Notes: generated by a model from the letters alone, not told the origin. A stretch of 64,000 nucleotides of DNA from Micromussa lordhowensis (GCA_964020085.1 OZ026604.1:17307058-17371057); one strand, 5' to 3'. Positions 43,822 to 56,656 are shown, counted from the stretch's first letter. A program made the numbers and translations.

Positions 43822-44765
43822 CTCCATCGAGGGATCTTCATGCGTGACAGATCCATCCATTTCCCCACAACAGGAATGAAACAACAGACATTGTCGAGAA
43901 TGGCTGAATTATCACATCCACCTGCCGTCACAATCACTTCAACACTTCGACACGACTTTCTTACAGTTATTTTGCCAACTTGTTCAGCCCAGGACACTTC
44001 TTTAGCTTTTGGAAAAACCGTGAGTAGGTTCAGTTCATCTCGATCTAAATTGCCGCCTTCATTGGATGGCAGAGAAATTAACGGCAGCCGAATTAATTTC
44101 AGAAATTGAGTCAGACAGTCTTTTCTCACTTCCCTATCATGATTGATCCAATCTCTTATGATTTCAAGAAGCTGCTCTTCGTTTTCAATTTGTATATCGT
44201 CGCTGGACAAAAATTTGACAATATCTTCTTTTTCCAATTTCAAAAAGGTTTCTGTTTTGGCAGGTTCAGTAAACTTTCGGTTCATATATTGAGTCACTGT
44301 TTGAGTCAGACCATCGCAAGAAAAAGCGTCTGCAATTGTACGAATCGTAAAACAGTTTTCCATGTCGACTATGCTCTCTAGAAATTGACAGCATGCTTTC
44401 TTCATCTCGTCTACGAAAAGAAAATTGGACGCCTGCAACAATTCAAACACATTTGCCAGGTGAATTTGTATATGGCCCGTGTACATGAATTCCAATATGC
44501 TTTCCATTGCTGCTCTGCTAACACCGCTCAGAGTAACTCTTGTCTTGTTCTTTTCCAACATTTCTGCGGTAAACATGGCTAGAAAGAAGCTGCTGTTAGC
44601 TGTCAGAATACCCCTATGGGCTGAAAACTCCTTGTCCTCCACTACCAATTTAACATCACATAATTTTCCTGAAAGTCTCTGTGTGTTCAATACCGTCATG
44701 GTTTTGCTCTCATGCCCTTGTATTTTGAGGCACACTGAGTTGTCTTCGTTTCTTTCAAGTTCCAT
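43822..44765 (-). CDS. KLHL-type gene, first exon (BTB and BACK domains)
   Basis: The ATG at 44765 opens a BTB domain of KLHL type: LCDVKLVVEDKEFSAHRGIL, then SSFFLAMFTAEM and LEFMYTGHIQIH. BTB domains dimerise and bind CUL3. A BACK domain follows (NCFTIRTIADAFSC, DDIQIENEEQLLEIIRDWI). The exon ends at 43822 with the donor TGGAG|GTATCG in phase 2, matching the next exon. Together the three exons give a protein of about 590 residues with four to five visible kelch blades. Confidence 0.88.
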
Positions 44766-47700
44766 GTTCTTTACTTGGTCAAATCTGTGTGAGAGGATTA
44801 AGAAAATGTGTCCTTATTAAACAAGCTCAAAATGAATCAAATTTATGTTGCTCCTTTTGGCTTTAAATAGTTTTTGTTTCTGCTCCAGTGGGTAATGTGT
44901 CATAAGAGGTTACTGATGTAACAAAAATTCAATAACGGATATCCGACCGAGTTTGTGGGTTGTTGTGCTAATATGCGTTTGTGATCCAAAAGAAAGGTTT
45001 CTATCCAGTGCTGTAGTTCTGTTGCTTATGGTACGTCTTATAAATTCCGGTTTAGACACAACGGCAGAAAGAAAACAAAAACGCACACGAAAATAGCAGC
45101 AACTAGAGAGGGCTGATAGGTAAACTATATGTTTGCTTTTGTTTACTACACGGCTTGGTTTGCATTACTGTCACCTCGGGCGTATAACACTCTCAGTACT
45201 TTAAACCAGAGAACATCACTCGAGGCATCAAATAATTAACAAACACAATCTTTTGGAATATGATCTGATAGATAACGGACCCATTGGGAAGAATCCACTG
45301 TGCTATACGTGACATGTAGAAAGCTTTATACTAAGCTTCTTGTAACCTAGAAGTGTTTTCAATGGATACGTGCTTGACTGCATATATTAGGATTAAGGCA
45401 GTTGATTCATAGTTATGTTTGAAGAGAAATAATGTCACTGGAGTGAACATCATGTCAATAATGCGTGATGTTTCTTATTATACTTTAGTCGACTTTTGAC
45501 TCTACACATTCTACACACGGTACGAAGGGAAGCTGTAAGACCGACTTCCGGCTTGAATAATTACTGACTGACCCATCATTAACGCTAACTTCCTGTGTTG
45601 CCAGAAGAACCCAACTGAGCCTCGACACTTGTGACCCTTGATGCGGAGCCTATGACGAATTGTGCAATCCTCGACATCAGTTGTTAGGCTGTTTCATTAA
45701 AGGAACTAAATGATCGTAACATTGTAGCTAGGACATTTACGAAAGGTGGCTGTGACTTGTTTATTGTGTAGAATTGAGTTTTGAACTGAGATGTGAGACC
45801 AAATCGCAAGCAAACGACAATCAGATAACGCGTATGGAGGGGAACATTGGGAGTTCTGAAAAACGCAATAGCACAACATTTCAATACCGAGTCAAACTCG
45901 ATGTCATACCGATGTCCTCTATTTGTATCTGTACTCTATTTGTTAAATTTAGAGCAAATATAGCAATGGAGACTTTGTCAATGAATGTTACTCAGGTAAT
46001 AATCAAAATAATTAGCATCCATTGACGCGTTCGCTAATAATTAACAAACAAGAACTTAGTACCCTTTTCTGATTGCGACACAAGGAATTACAGTTTTCCG
46101 TTGCCACGAGAGCCAAGTTTCATTGGGAATGTCCCATCGGAAACTGAAAAAGGCTGGGAACTTTGTTGGAGGACTTGGAGGTTAATTTCTAATACCGTCC
46201 AAAATGCTAAAAAATCGCATCCCGCAGGTTCGGAGAATACCGCAATTACGCATCTCAGGATTGAAATACCGAAATACCGCGACAACGCAAACCCAATGTC
46301 CCCCTCCGCATGGTTAGCCAGCGTAGAGCTTTATTGCGTCCTAAGTTCAAGTAGGTTCTAATGCGGGGTGGACTCTCTCGGCCGCAGGCTAGCTGAAGTT
46401 CTTTTGTGTGTCTGCAAAAACGACTCGAAAGATGTCACAAGCATGTGCCTTGATACCTTTCTAGAGCTTTAAATTTATGCTCGCACTTTCATATAAAACT
46501 TTTCATATAGCAATGCGTTTTACCCGCAGGTTCACTTTCATGTTAATCGAACATCTCGTGATCTATTGAGCCCTGCATTTATCCCACCCCTCGATAAACA
46601 GGTCTCCTCTCTGGAGCGAAGCCCTATCTCTCGCTGGATAGTAAGCCATGAAGAGAAAACAGTACCTTAAGGTAATTATAATTGCTAAGAATTATTAATT
46701 CGTCACAGTTACTTAGTAATATTTTAGTAAAGTAACAGTTTAGTATACTGCACTCAGATTAAAAATACGCCCATACCTTTGATTTGTAAGCTTACCCTTG
46801 CCGATTTCGTATTCACTGAGTGAATTAAGAGTCTTAATTGTGGAAATGACTTTTCTTTGATTAAATGCCTTTAAAGGAAATACTCCGTATTTAATTAAGC
46901 TTAATGGATTTCGTATTGGGGACAAGATCAAGGTAGTTGTCCTGGAGTAGGCCACCGGTTATGCTTAACATCTCTGCCGGTTTGGTTTAGAACAGGATAT
47001 CAATATACCGGAATGAGGAAGCACGATGCCGTGGTTATTCTGGTATTGGTTATAGGTTCGCATGTTATCTTTTGGCAAAAGAACGCATTCATTAATCAAG
47101 TGGTGGAAGATTTAAATTAAGGCCCTTTGTGGAATTGACTTCTCTCCGTTCAAATGCATTGAAAGGAAACACTTCCCGTGCAATAATTGCTAATTCGCCA
47201 CGGTTGCTTTGTAGCATTTTGGTGAGTTTTGTGAGTAGGATTAAAATTCCTCCCAGATCTTTTACAAATTAAAAGCTTACCCTTGCTGATTTCGTATTTG
47301 AAATAAGGCCCTTTGTGGAATTGACTTCTCTCCGTTCAAATGACTTGGAACGAAACACTTCCCGTGTAGGCTAAATGGGTTGCGGATTGGGAACAAAATC
47401 AATTTATTGTTCTAAGGAAAGATTAGCAACGAGACCAAAGAGAGAGAGAGAGCGTAAGCGGTGGAAAGTTATGCTCGTTGATTGTTTAGGAGGGGGGTCT
47501 CACCTTTTGCGTAAGCAAAACTCCTTGAGTTCATTTGCGTTCTGTCAACTTGTTGAGTTTATTTCCGCTCTCTTTCTGTTTTGTCATTTGGGTTCTCTCA
47601 ACTGAGGCTATGCATTTTGGGACTGCGAAAAGTACTTTTACGTGACTGGATGCTCATTTAAATTGTTTGCTCGTTTTGTTTGTTTGTTGTTTTTCTTTTT

Positions 47701-47779
47701 AATGTCGCCTATTGTTTTAGAAAGCATTAGGAGAAAAAGTCACTCGCTTATTTCTATCATCAAACTGTAAATTCTCTCT
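44766..47779. other. Upstream region of the KLHL gene; source of a segmental duplication
   Basis: No gene is recognised. Two parts recur further right: 44938-45800 resembles 47880-49130, and 46490-47460 resembles 49980-50830. Examples are ATATCCGACCGAGTTTGTG at 44938 and 47888, and AAGCCCTATCTCTCGCTGGAT at 46619 and 50141. Confidence 0.6.
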
Positions 47780-50700
47780 CTGCTTCATTCTGGAACAATG
47801 CATGGGCGAAATGTGCAGCCATCTGTTGAGTTTTGTGTTGTACACTTCACAAGAACTCAGCGCAAAACAGTCACGCACAGGAGTTCATCATATCCGACCG
47901 AGTTTGTGTGCTTGCTATGCTAATGTGCGTTTGTGACCCAAAATAGAGGTTCCTATGTTCTCTTACTTATGGTACGTGTTATGAATTCCAGTTTAGACAC
48001 AACGGTAAAAACAGAAACCGTACACCGATCTATTGGCAACTTGAGACCGGGTCTCGCTGAAAGGGAAACTATATTAAAATGTTTTGAAGTTTGATTTGGT
48101 TTGCATAATTGTTTCTTCGGGCCTATAACACTCTGAGTACTTTAAAACAAAGAATATCACTCAGGCATGAAATAATTAAGAGCTTTTGAATCTCTTTGCG
48201 GCGGGAATTCACATTATCAACTCAGTTGATAAAACCAAATTATCATGAAATAATAAACAAACATATTAAAGTATGATTTGGTAGATAGCAAACCCATTGG
48301 AAAAAACCCGCAGTGGTATATCCTTAACATATAAGCGGCCATATTGAAAATTAAGCGTCTTGCAACCTAAAATCTCGGCGGCGAAACATCGAGGCATTTT
48401 TCCTCGCGTGCGAGAGATCTTTTATCCAGTGATAAGGCTTCTCACATTTTCGAAATTCTGCAGAATTCTCGGCTTTGTCGCAACTTATGTTCAACAGCTT
48501 GTTTCCATGGTTTTAGATCACGCCTCCAGTAGTTTCCAACTTAAGATAAAAGAGGCCCTTTATATTCAAAGAGAACAACCCTCCTGGAATCAACAATTAC
48601 GCCATGTAAAGCTAAAACTATCCTTATTCTCACACTTTCACGCTTTGCGTCATTTTGTTGTCACAATAAACATTTTTCTACTTATTATAAATTCTACTTC
48701 CATCGCTTCGTACTTATATCAATCAACTGGAGATGGCAGGAGAATCTGTCGAAACATGCCTTTCAAACTTAAACGTTTTGTCGTTTACGTTAAAGTCTTA
48801 ACCTAAAAATATTTACAAGGGATGATGCAAATGGACAATGGACAAATGATGCAAATGATGTTTGAGATATATTAGGATTAGGGCAGGGGATTTCAATTTA
48901 TACTCAATCGCAGTTATGTTTGAAAAGAAATCATGTCACTGTAGGGAACATCATATCACTACTGGTAGGAAAGAGGCCATATCAGAACATAGAGTTTATT
49001 ATTACACTTAAGAAGGGAAGCTTTAAGGTCGACTTCTGGCTTATAAAATTATTGCCCTGCCCATCATTAGCCCTAATTTCCCTGTATTGTCAGAAGAACC
49101 CACGTTTCAACACTTGTGATCCTTGAAGCAGATCTTCTGCCCAACTATGTAATCCTCGACATCACAAATCATTCGGTTTATTTATCGGCGCATTCATCAC
49201 TAGCCCTAATTTACGTGTCTTGCCAGAAGAGCCCACGCTTCAACACTTGTGATCCTTGGAGCAGAGCTTCTGACCAACTATGCAATCCTCGACATCATAA
49301 ATTATTCGGTTTATATATTGGCTCATTCATCACTAGCCCTAATTTACCTGTCTTGCCAGAACAGCTCACGCTTGAACACTTGTGATCCTTGAAGCGGAGC
49401 TATGACAAACTCTGCAACCCCTGAGAGCATTCGTTAGATTATTTCATTAAAGCACCTAAATGATCGTTATATCCTAACCAGCATTTGACTGTGACGTGTT
49501 CCTTTGGTAGGAATGAATATAGTTCTGAGATGTGATCGTGCTTGGCTGGCCAGCGTTGAGCCTTGCAAACTCTGCAAACAGTACGCTGTTTGTGCCCGAA
49601 ATGGCAAACGCACACGTACGCCAGATTTGAACTGAACGGCTTTTTAAGTTCAACACAAAAGTCGCTTTTAAAGTAATACTGTAAAAGAATAAAAGCGTTA
49701 TTTGCCGGCCTTGGTCGGTCCATATTGGGAAAAGCTGTGCCCTTGCTCTTGAGTACTCAGGACCTCGGGCATAGTTTTTGTCACTTCGGACCGTTCAAGG
49801 CCGACAAATAACATATAAGGGAGCGACAGAATAAGGGAGCATCATCATTCAGTGAGGCTAATTCGCAGCAACGTAAACAAACACATAATCGAGAAACCGC
49901 GCTTGGCTAATCTGGCTTGCGTGCGTTTTAACTGGGCTCCAACCAGGAAGTAACTCTATTTCCGACTTCCTTTTACCATGTCTTCAAAACTCATGCTCGC
50001 TAAACCTTTCATGTAAGGATGAGTTTTACCCATAAGTTCAGTTTTATGTAAATACAACATCTCGCGATCTATTAAGCTCAGCATTAATAATCCCTCTTCG
50101 ATAAACAGGTCTTCCCTCTGCAACTGTATATATCTTTTACCAAGCCCTATCTCTCGCTGGATGTAATAATTACTAATTCGCCACAGTTACTTTGTAATAT
50201 TTTGGTGGGTTTTGTTACTATATTGCTATTATTAAAATCCCCCCATCCATTTTATAGATAAAACGCTTACGCTTGCTGATTTCGTATTTGAATTAAGGCC
50301 CTTTGAGGAATTTACCTCTCTTTGTTCAAATGTCCTGAAGGGAAACACTCCCCATGTGGGTTTAATGGTTTATTTTTGGGGACAAAATCAAGGTAGTTAC
50401 TCTGGAGTAGCTGACGGGTCATCCTTCACACAGTCTGGAACAGAAGCATAAATCTCCGTTTGGTTTGCAACAGGATATCAATGTCAGTACCGCAATGCGG
50501 AAAAAAGGCGCCGCGCTTATTAGGTTCGCATCTGATCTTTTGGCAAAAGTAAGCATTCATTAAACAAGTGTTCTAAGATTTGAAATAAGGCCCTTTGTGG
50601 AACTGACTTCTCTCCGTTGAAATGACTTGGAAGGAAACACTTCCCGTGTAGGCTAAATGGGTTTCGTATTGGGAACAAAATCAAGGAAATGACCCAGGTA

Positions 50701-50830
50701 TATAGCCTCACACGTATTTGTTCACCACACACTCCTGAAAAAAGATTGCGTAACGAGCCCAAAGAGAGAGACAGAGCTATGTAGGCGGCTGCTAGTATTA
50801 TGTCTGCGTAGAAAGTTATGCTCGTTGATC
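47780..50830. repeat. Degenerate copy of the KLHL upstream region
   Basis: It begins with a piece of the last KLHL exon (47782-47865 resembles 41579-41660: CTTCATTCTGGAACAATGCA). It then follows the order of the upstream region 44938-47460. Inside it, a block of about 120 bp around CAACACTTGTGATCCTTG is present three times (49100-49400). The copy is too decayed to code. Confidence 0.6.
48177..48243 (-). mobile_element. Short Penelope/hammerhead-related fragment with 11-bp target duplication
   Basis: The sequence AATTCACATTATCAACTCAG and GTTGATAAAACCAAATTAT is the inverse of part of 61751-61800. CATGAAATAAT flanks it at 48166-48176 and 48244-48254, and the insert is missing in the corresponding place near 45235. 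Confidence 0.7.
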
Positions 50831-51479
50831 AGTGGTTTAGCAAAGAGGTCTCACCTTTTGCGCAAACAAAGTGGAAATGAAAAAAAAAACAAACAAAAAA
50901 ACAAAAGAAAGAAAAAAAAAACGCTCAAAGCAGCTGGGGGTGGTTAAAGTAACAGCTTAGTTCATTTACGTTGTGTTGTTAACTTGGGCAGGGCAACAAT
51001 CTCAAAACGCAATATACGAGACTACAGTTTTTGATGGAGCTACAAAAACAATAGTTCTGAACATTGAGAGGGCACAACACGATTAACAGTCCCAAGGAAT
51101 TTGAACCCGATGTATTGAATACTTTTTGTGCGACGCGGGTTTCCGCAAAACTTAAAATGTTTACAAAGAAAAATGCATAGGCTCATTGCAGCTTTTGCCA
51201 GCAGAAATTTTACAGGTTTTGAAAATCAAACTTTTCCTCAAATGTTCCACCCAAAGAGCCAAAAACGTCACTAATTACTAAGTTTCAGAAGCTCTTTAAA
51301 TCTTTGGAGTCAATTCATGTACAGCGTGATGCCTTCTCTGCTCAAAGAAAGAGGAAAAATGTAAACAATGACGTCAACAAAGATTCGCCTTAACAGTTCA
51401 GTTAATCACGTGCAACAATGACCATTTAAGAAGCTACATCGTTACTTACGGCTTCTTCTTTGTTTTATATACTAACAAT

Positions 51480-51515
<36 letters not shown>

Positions 51516-51613
51516 GATAACGATAACGATAACGATAATGATAACGATAACGATAATGATAACGATAACGATAATGATAACGATAACGATAACGATAATG
51601 ATAATAATAAGGA
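51480..51613. repeat. Compound microsatellite
   Basis: A run of (ATA/AAT)n changes into a hexamer array of ATAACG and ATAATG units and back to ATA. Confidence 0.95.
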
Positions 51614-52884
51614 AAGGCGCATTCACAGTTTCTCACAGAGTTCACAGTAGGGACAGTAAAAAGTAGTCACATTTTCTTTGGAAATAGCTCGTTTGCGCTC
51701 AATAGGTCCAAGTGAACATGTTTATTATACAGATCAGATGCAGAGATCATTTGATGGATTGTTCAGAAAAATGCTACCCCCAAAGGTAACGGAGAGAGAA
51801 AACGGGGACTCGCACGCCTTTGAAAGTTTGTTAAAGATCCCATCCGTTTTATTATTACGTCGTTGATGTTATTCTATCTTTCGAAAGAATTATTTTGAGC
51901 TTTTTTTCAGTTTAAAAGTCATGGATAAAAAAGGACTTAAAGTTGGAAACAAACTTCGTACACAAATTTACAATCAGTCTACGTTTCATTAAAGTTGCCG
52001 TTTTTCTGACAACTTAACCAAATAATTCCTAAGTCTATCGAGTTGCAAGGTCATTTGCCTCCGACGTTCTCGATATTTAATCAAAGTGGAGTTGAAAGGT
52101 GGGGGATATTACTGAGTGAGAGTGGGAGGGGTCGGTATCTAGCGGACTATCCGAGCAATAAACTGACAAATGGTCGGAAATTTCAAAATCGCAGCTTGGA
52201 GATGAATGGCACTTTGCTAATCACCTCCGATCGGGTTAACCAAACAGTAACTTTCGAGCTTATAAAAATCTCGAGGTCATATAGATCTAACTTTTTATCT
52301 AAAATCCGATTTCCCTGTCTTGAAAGGGTAATATGGTCGCGACAAAAACAGATAGTTGCACGGCTCGGCAATCGTGGAAGTTATGGTACGAGCATAGACT
52401 GAATACACACTTTTTTTTGCTTTCTTACAAGTCATTGAACCACATATAGTTTAACAATCAGACTATACTTTGCGGAAGCAAAACTACTGATGCCAAAAAT
52501 TTCGCGGAAGATGTTAATGGATGTAGAAAGGAAATGGGGAACAACATGAGACACCAACGACCTGCAGATTAGATCACTATCGGGTTACCTCATGTGGTCC
52601 CTTATTTCCTTCTAGGGCTAATGCTCAGAAGGAAAATGCTTGGGTTAGTTTGCAGCACGCCAAATTACTTTCTTTCTTGTACAAACACAACATGGACCGT
52701 AGAAGGACACCAAATAATCACCGCACTATGATTCAATAACAAAATATGTGTTCTTCACTCAGTTTTTTGTATGCTTCTGGAAGTTATATTTTGCCTGACG
52801 TTTTCTTTGTCGCATCCCTTATCTATTTAAAATGATGAAATAAACCTAAGAAGTGCCCAAAGTTCTATCACACTATTTATCAGT
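51614..52884. other. Intergenic, no gene recognised
   Basis: Short open frames only, without domains. The part next to 52885 is the 3' flank of the desaturase locus. Confidence 0.4.
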
Positions 52885-53795
52885 CTAAAACTCTTTTCCT
52901 ACATCCGACAGAACTTTCCAAACTGCTAGGTTTCCTTTGATCAGACCTTCCACCGCGTAAGGAATATTGTACTTGGCACAAAATCGCTTCAGAATCTTGG
53001 ACGCCAGAGGTAAACTGTGGCGCGGCAGGGTGGGCCATATATGATGCTCCACCTGGTATGAAAGACCACCGCTGAACCACATATTAAAGGCCGTCGGGGT
53101 GATATCGCGCGTGGAGCGAACCTGGAGTCGGATGAAGTCGGTGTCCTTCATTTCTTCGCTCGTAAAGACTTCCATTGCGTTATGACCGACAGTGAACACT
53201 ACTGCAATGAATAAGCCACCAAGTGACTGACAGACCAGCAGAAAGACGGCCCGAGAAGTATTAGTTTCTAGCAGCGACATGATGTATATCACTGCCAGGT
53301 AATGAATCACCAAGGTGGTAATCTCTGAGATCTTCATAGCCAACCCACCCACGTACTTGTGCACCGGCTCGAACTGAAACAGCATCGATTGTAGCAGCCA
53401 CGAGGTCCGTGCAGCAGCCATCAGTGGTAGGTAAAAGAACTTCTGGTGCCGAACCATGAACCTGGGAAGGTCCTTGAGGTCTTCGGAGTCGCCTTCGATG
53501 ATCTTCTCTGACCACAACAGCAACGGCATTGTTAAGATATCTGGATCCCCACCAGCTTGGGTGTGTACTACGTTGGGCGAGGCATGGTGATGGTTATGCT
53601 TCATCTTCCACCAAGAGGTAGAGAAACCCTGCCATACGTTGCCGATGATGAGCCCAGCCAAGTTGATGTAGAGACGGTTTTTAAATATTTGGTGATGAAG
53701 AAAATCGTGGGCTAACCAACCACACTGCTGCCAGAAAAGAGCTAACAAACCACCGCCTATCATGGCACCAGACCACAGGCCGCCCAAGCTCTCGT
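52885..53795 (-). pseudogene. Front-end fatty-acid desaturase, catalytic part
   Basis: The three histidine boxes are present and in order: HDFLHH, HNHHH and QVEHH (Gln in place of the first His, the mark of front-end delta-5/delta-6 type desaturases). Hydrophobic membrane segments lie between them, and the frame ends at 52885. The family adds double bonds to long-chain acyl groups in the endoplasmic reticulum, using its own cytochrome b5 domain. That domain lies at 54405-54938, but a 650-bp palindrome (53774-54431) separates the two and breaks the frame. Confidence 0.85.
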
Positions 53796-54431
53796 TGTGA
53801 GGAGTTATTATTATTTTTTTTATCTTTATGCGAACGTTCCGTGACATAGTTACCGCCGTCGTCTACTGTTACATAACGACCGAGTTTCATTACGCGAAAC
53901 GTGACTCTGGCCTTTAGCATTTGAAGGGGTTATGTTACAACGGTTTGAATGTATGGCAAAAAACGCTAACATAAATTTTAGCCGAAATTTTGATATTTTT
54001 GCAAGAAAAATGACATACCTCAATGCCTTGTTGTCCTTTCTATTGTCATCTTGCTTTTCAGCGCGATCCGTAGCCTTTTAAGCGAGTTATCGGAAACACG
54101 AAAAGCGATAACTCGCTTAAAAGGCTACGGATCGCGCTGAAAAGCAAGATGACAATAGAAAGGACAACAAGGCATTGAGGTATGTCATTTTTCTTGCAAA
54201 AATATCAAAATTTCGGCTAAAATTTATGTTAGCGTTTTTTCCCATACAAACTTTGTAAATTCAAACCGTTGTAACATAACCCCTTCAAATGCTAAAGGCC
54301 AGAGTCACGTTTCGCGTAATGCAACTTGGTCGTTATGTAACAGTAGACGACGGCGGTAACTATGTCACGGAACGTTCGTATAAAGATAAAAAAATAATAA
54401 CTCCTCACAACGAGAGCTTGGGCCGCCTGTG
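53774..54431. repeat. Long palindrome in the desaturase locus
   Basis: Two arms of about 320 bp, almost identical, meet around a short loop (GAAACACGAAAAG near 54093). The outer 30 bp of each arm (CGCCCAAGCTCTCGTTGTGA) are desaturase coding sequence, so the arms include host exon DNA. No terminal repeat or target duplication is seen. It may be a true inverted duplication or an assembly artefact. Confidence 0.85.
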
Positions 54432-54938
54432 ACCAGACATGCCATTTAGCAACACAATTGCCGCTATTGCTGTGCCGAGTATAGCAACATTGGATGCAAT
54501 CTTGAACGAATAATAAAGCTTTGAAGATTCAAATGCACGGGCCTTCATAAGCTCCGACTTCATGGCCTTAATATCTCTCCTATAGTCAACTTCCTTTTCA
54601 GCATCTGCCGAATTGGAATGCGAATCTCTTGTTAGCTCGCCAACGTAGAACCGCGGCAACCAGTTGTAGATTGCAACAGGGTGGAAAGCGCTGAACACAT
54701 CGGTGGCATCTTGCCCCGCGTGAGTGAAAATAATGTTTCCTCCAGGGTGTTATTTGCCAAAGTTGGACACATTATAAACTTTGCCCTTGATTGCTATCCA
54801 TGATGGAAAGCCGTTAGTGCCATTGTGCTCCTTCAATTCCCTCTCAGTGCTGGGGACTTGTTCGTTTGCTACCGTCATGTACTGGCCATCTGTTTTGGTC
54901 ACCACTGGATCCTTACGATGAATAATGCTGGCTGCCAT
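54405..54938 (-). pseudogene. Cytochrome b5 part of the desaturase with an in-frame stop
   Basis: From the ATG at 54938 the frame reads WIAIKGKVYNVSNFGK, then TAA (54750-54752). It then continues in the same frame as HPGGNIIFTHAGQDATDVF, the haem-binding HPGG motif of a cytochrome b5. A basic helix and a hydrophobic segment follow. One nonsense codon therefore interrupts the b5 domain exactly before its haem ligand. With the palindrome, this makes two independent lesions and a probable pseudogene, unless one is a sequence error. Confidence 0.8.
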
Positions 54939-54989
54939 AATGAACTGATTCTCCTGGTGCTGAGAAAAACATACAAAAAATAGCTTGTT

Positions 54990-55300
54990 ATACATAAACC
55001 GGGAATCCCTGGTACTCCAACTCCTTTTAAAATCAAAACTATGACTCGACATGCAGTTGTTTTTAACCTAGCATCCAGCTATCGGTCTTTGTAGGAAAAG
55101 TGTGAAAATCCGGTTGACATGGAAACATCGAGATCCTGAATACAAGACATGCCATAGCAAATTTAAGAAAACAAAAAAACAAAAGGCTCTATATATTTAT
55201 AAACTGGGAGTCTATGGTACCCCACCTCCGTCAAAAATCAAATGTAGAACTCGACATGCAATTGTTTTTAACCCAGCATCTAACCATTGGACTTTGTAAC
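54990..55300. repeat. Local tandem duplication upstream of the desaturase
   Basis: ACTCGACATGCAGTTGTTTTTAACC near 55045 recurs as ACTCGACATGCAATTGTTTTTAACC near 55250, with similar flanks (CTGGTACTCC/CTATGGTACCCC). The unit is about 200 bp. Confidence 0.65.
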
Positions 55301-55636
55301 GCAACGTCCAATGCAGTCATCAACATCGGAGACAGGGGTTGGGGCCGAACCTACCCGCGCTGACCTCAACCGTTTCTAACTTCGTTTAAGAAGAACTTCG
55401 CGACTAGCGTGAAATTTATATGAAAAAAGGGCTACAAAACTTATTTTAACGTTTATGGAACCTTTTAAAGTTTTCAACAGTTATATAAAGATTAACACTG
55501 CGTTTCAGTTTGATAATTAAAGTCCAACATTTTGTTTTGTTGTCATGCACATGCTGTTATACCTCATTCACACCAACATGTTAAACATATTTAAAAGTGG
55601 TTCAACTAAACGACTTGAAAAGTTAGTTGCGCTTAA

Positions 55637-55730
55637 CGCATATATCTTACAACTTAACAAGGTAAAAACCTGTTTGAATGACACGTCATTCAAACAGGTT
55701 TTTACCTTGTTAAGTTGTAAGATATATGCG
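55637..55730. repeat. Near-perfect 94-bp palindrome
   Basis: Arms of 46 bp, CGCATATATCTTACAACTTA onward, are exact inverses around a 2-bp centre (AC). Confidence 0.95.
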
Positions 55731-55734
55731 TATG

Positions 55735-56656
55735 TAAGGCCCGGTTCAAACGTCGAACTTTACATGTGCCGAGCCTAATACCAATTCGGGTCGACCCAAA
55801 TGATTAGGTTTGACGGTTGATTCAAACGTCGAACCCAATTTAGTCGAACTTAATTGCAAAAATAAAAGATGCACTATTACAAACGACGGTAATTGCTGAC
55901 CAAAATGGCGGAACAAATGTGAAAAAGACACATTGTGGAAATGAAGAGCTTGCTTTTCTTGCAAGTGCGATCAAGGAGGGTAGAACAAGTAGAAGAAGGC
56001 GACTCCAGATGCAGTTAGCATTAAACAACCGAAGATTATTTTTGAATTTGGTTTGCCTTCTATTATTGTTTATTCCCAAAGGAACAACGCAGTTCCTCGT
56101 CCAGTTTCTTCAAGATCAATTTATTTTGCCATTTTCTCTCAAAAACATGTCTTGCAGTATGCCACCGAACTGGCTTTTCAACCCGCTAGATTCTTATACA
56201 GAATACAGAAGTGGTTTATGCACATCAAGCAAGTATATTTCGTGTTCTCGAAACAAGAGGGTGGAAAGAAGAAGCCTGAAAAAAAAAATCAGGGCTTCAA
56301 CGGGATTCGAACTCGTGATCTCCGCGATACCGCGATACCGGTACGATGCTCTACCAACTGCTCTATCACAGTATGTATACGCATGACAAAAAGGACTCTG
56401 CAAAACTCTGGTAAAAATAATTTATTTAATGTATTTGTAACGTATGCATTAGGTTCAGTACATGAAAAGTTCGACGTTTGAATCGGAGTCGCTCCGTAGT
56501 CGAACCATGACCGACTGACCATGTCGAACTTAATTCTCGGGTCGACCCAAATAACATCTGTCGAATTCAATTGATTCAAACGCCGATCTCGTCATGTACT
56601 TAATTGGGGCTATTAGGTTCGGCTCATGAAAAGTTCGACATTTGAACTGGGTCTTA
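55735..56656. mobile_element. Non-autonomous DNA transposon with long imperfect TIRs
   Basis: The left end AAGGCCCGGTTCAAACGTCG and the right end ACATTTGAACTGGGTCTTA are inverted relatives over about 45 bp, with sub-terminal copies of GTCGAACTT and GGGTCGACCCAAAT on both sides. No transposase is recognised. The type resembles PIF/Harbinger MITEs, but the target duplication is unclear. Confidence 0.6.
56261..56380 (-). repeat. SINE-like repeat with tRNA-like head, third copy
   Basis: Inverse of the 43025 type: GGTTCGAATCCC-like sequence (here with GAGTTCGAATCCCG) followed by TTGAAGCCCTGA and TCAGGCTTCTTC. A GCGGTATC unit in the anticodon region is duplicated. It is inserted in the transposon at 55735-56656. 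Confidence 0.75.

Noticed and set aside
48360..48806. 148-codon frame in the duplicated region
   Set aside because: It lies in a decayed duplication with no counterpart in the original copy and no domain.
51460..51666. Ile/Thr repeat protein
   Set aside because: It is a translated microsatellite.
52043..52402. 119-codon plus-strand frame
   Set aside because: No domain, no splice context and no similarity to anything recognised.
55919..56386. 155-codon frame as a transposase
   Set aside because: No catalytic motif is seen and its end is inside the SINE insertion.
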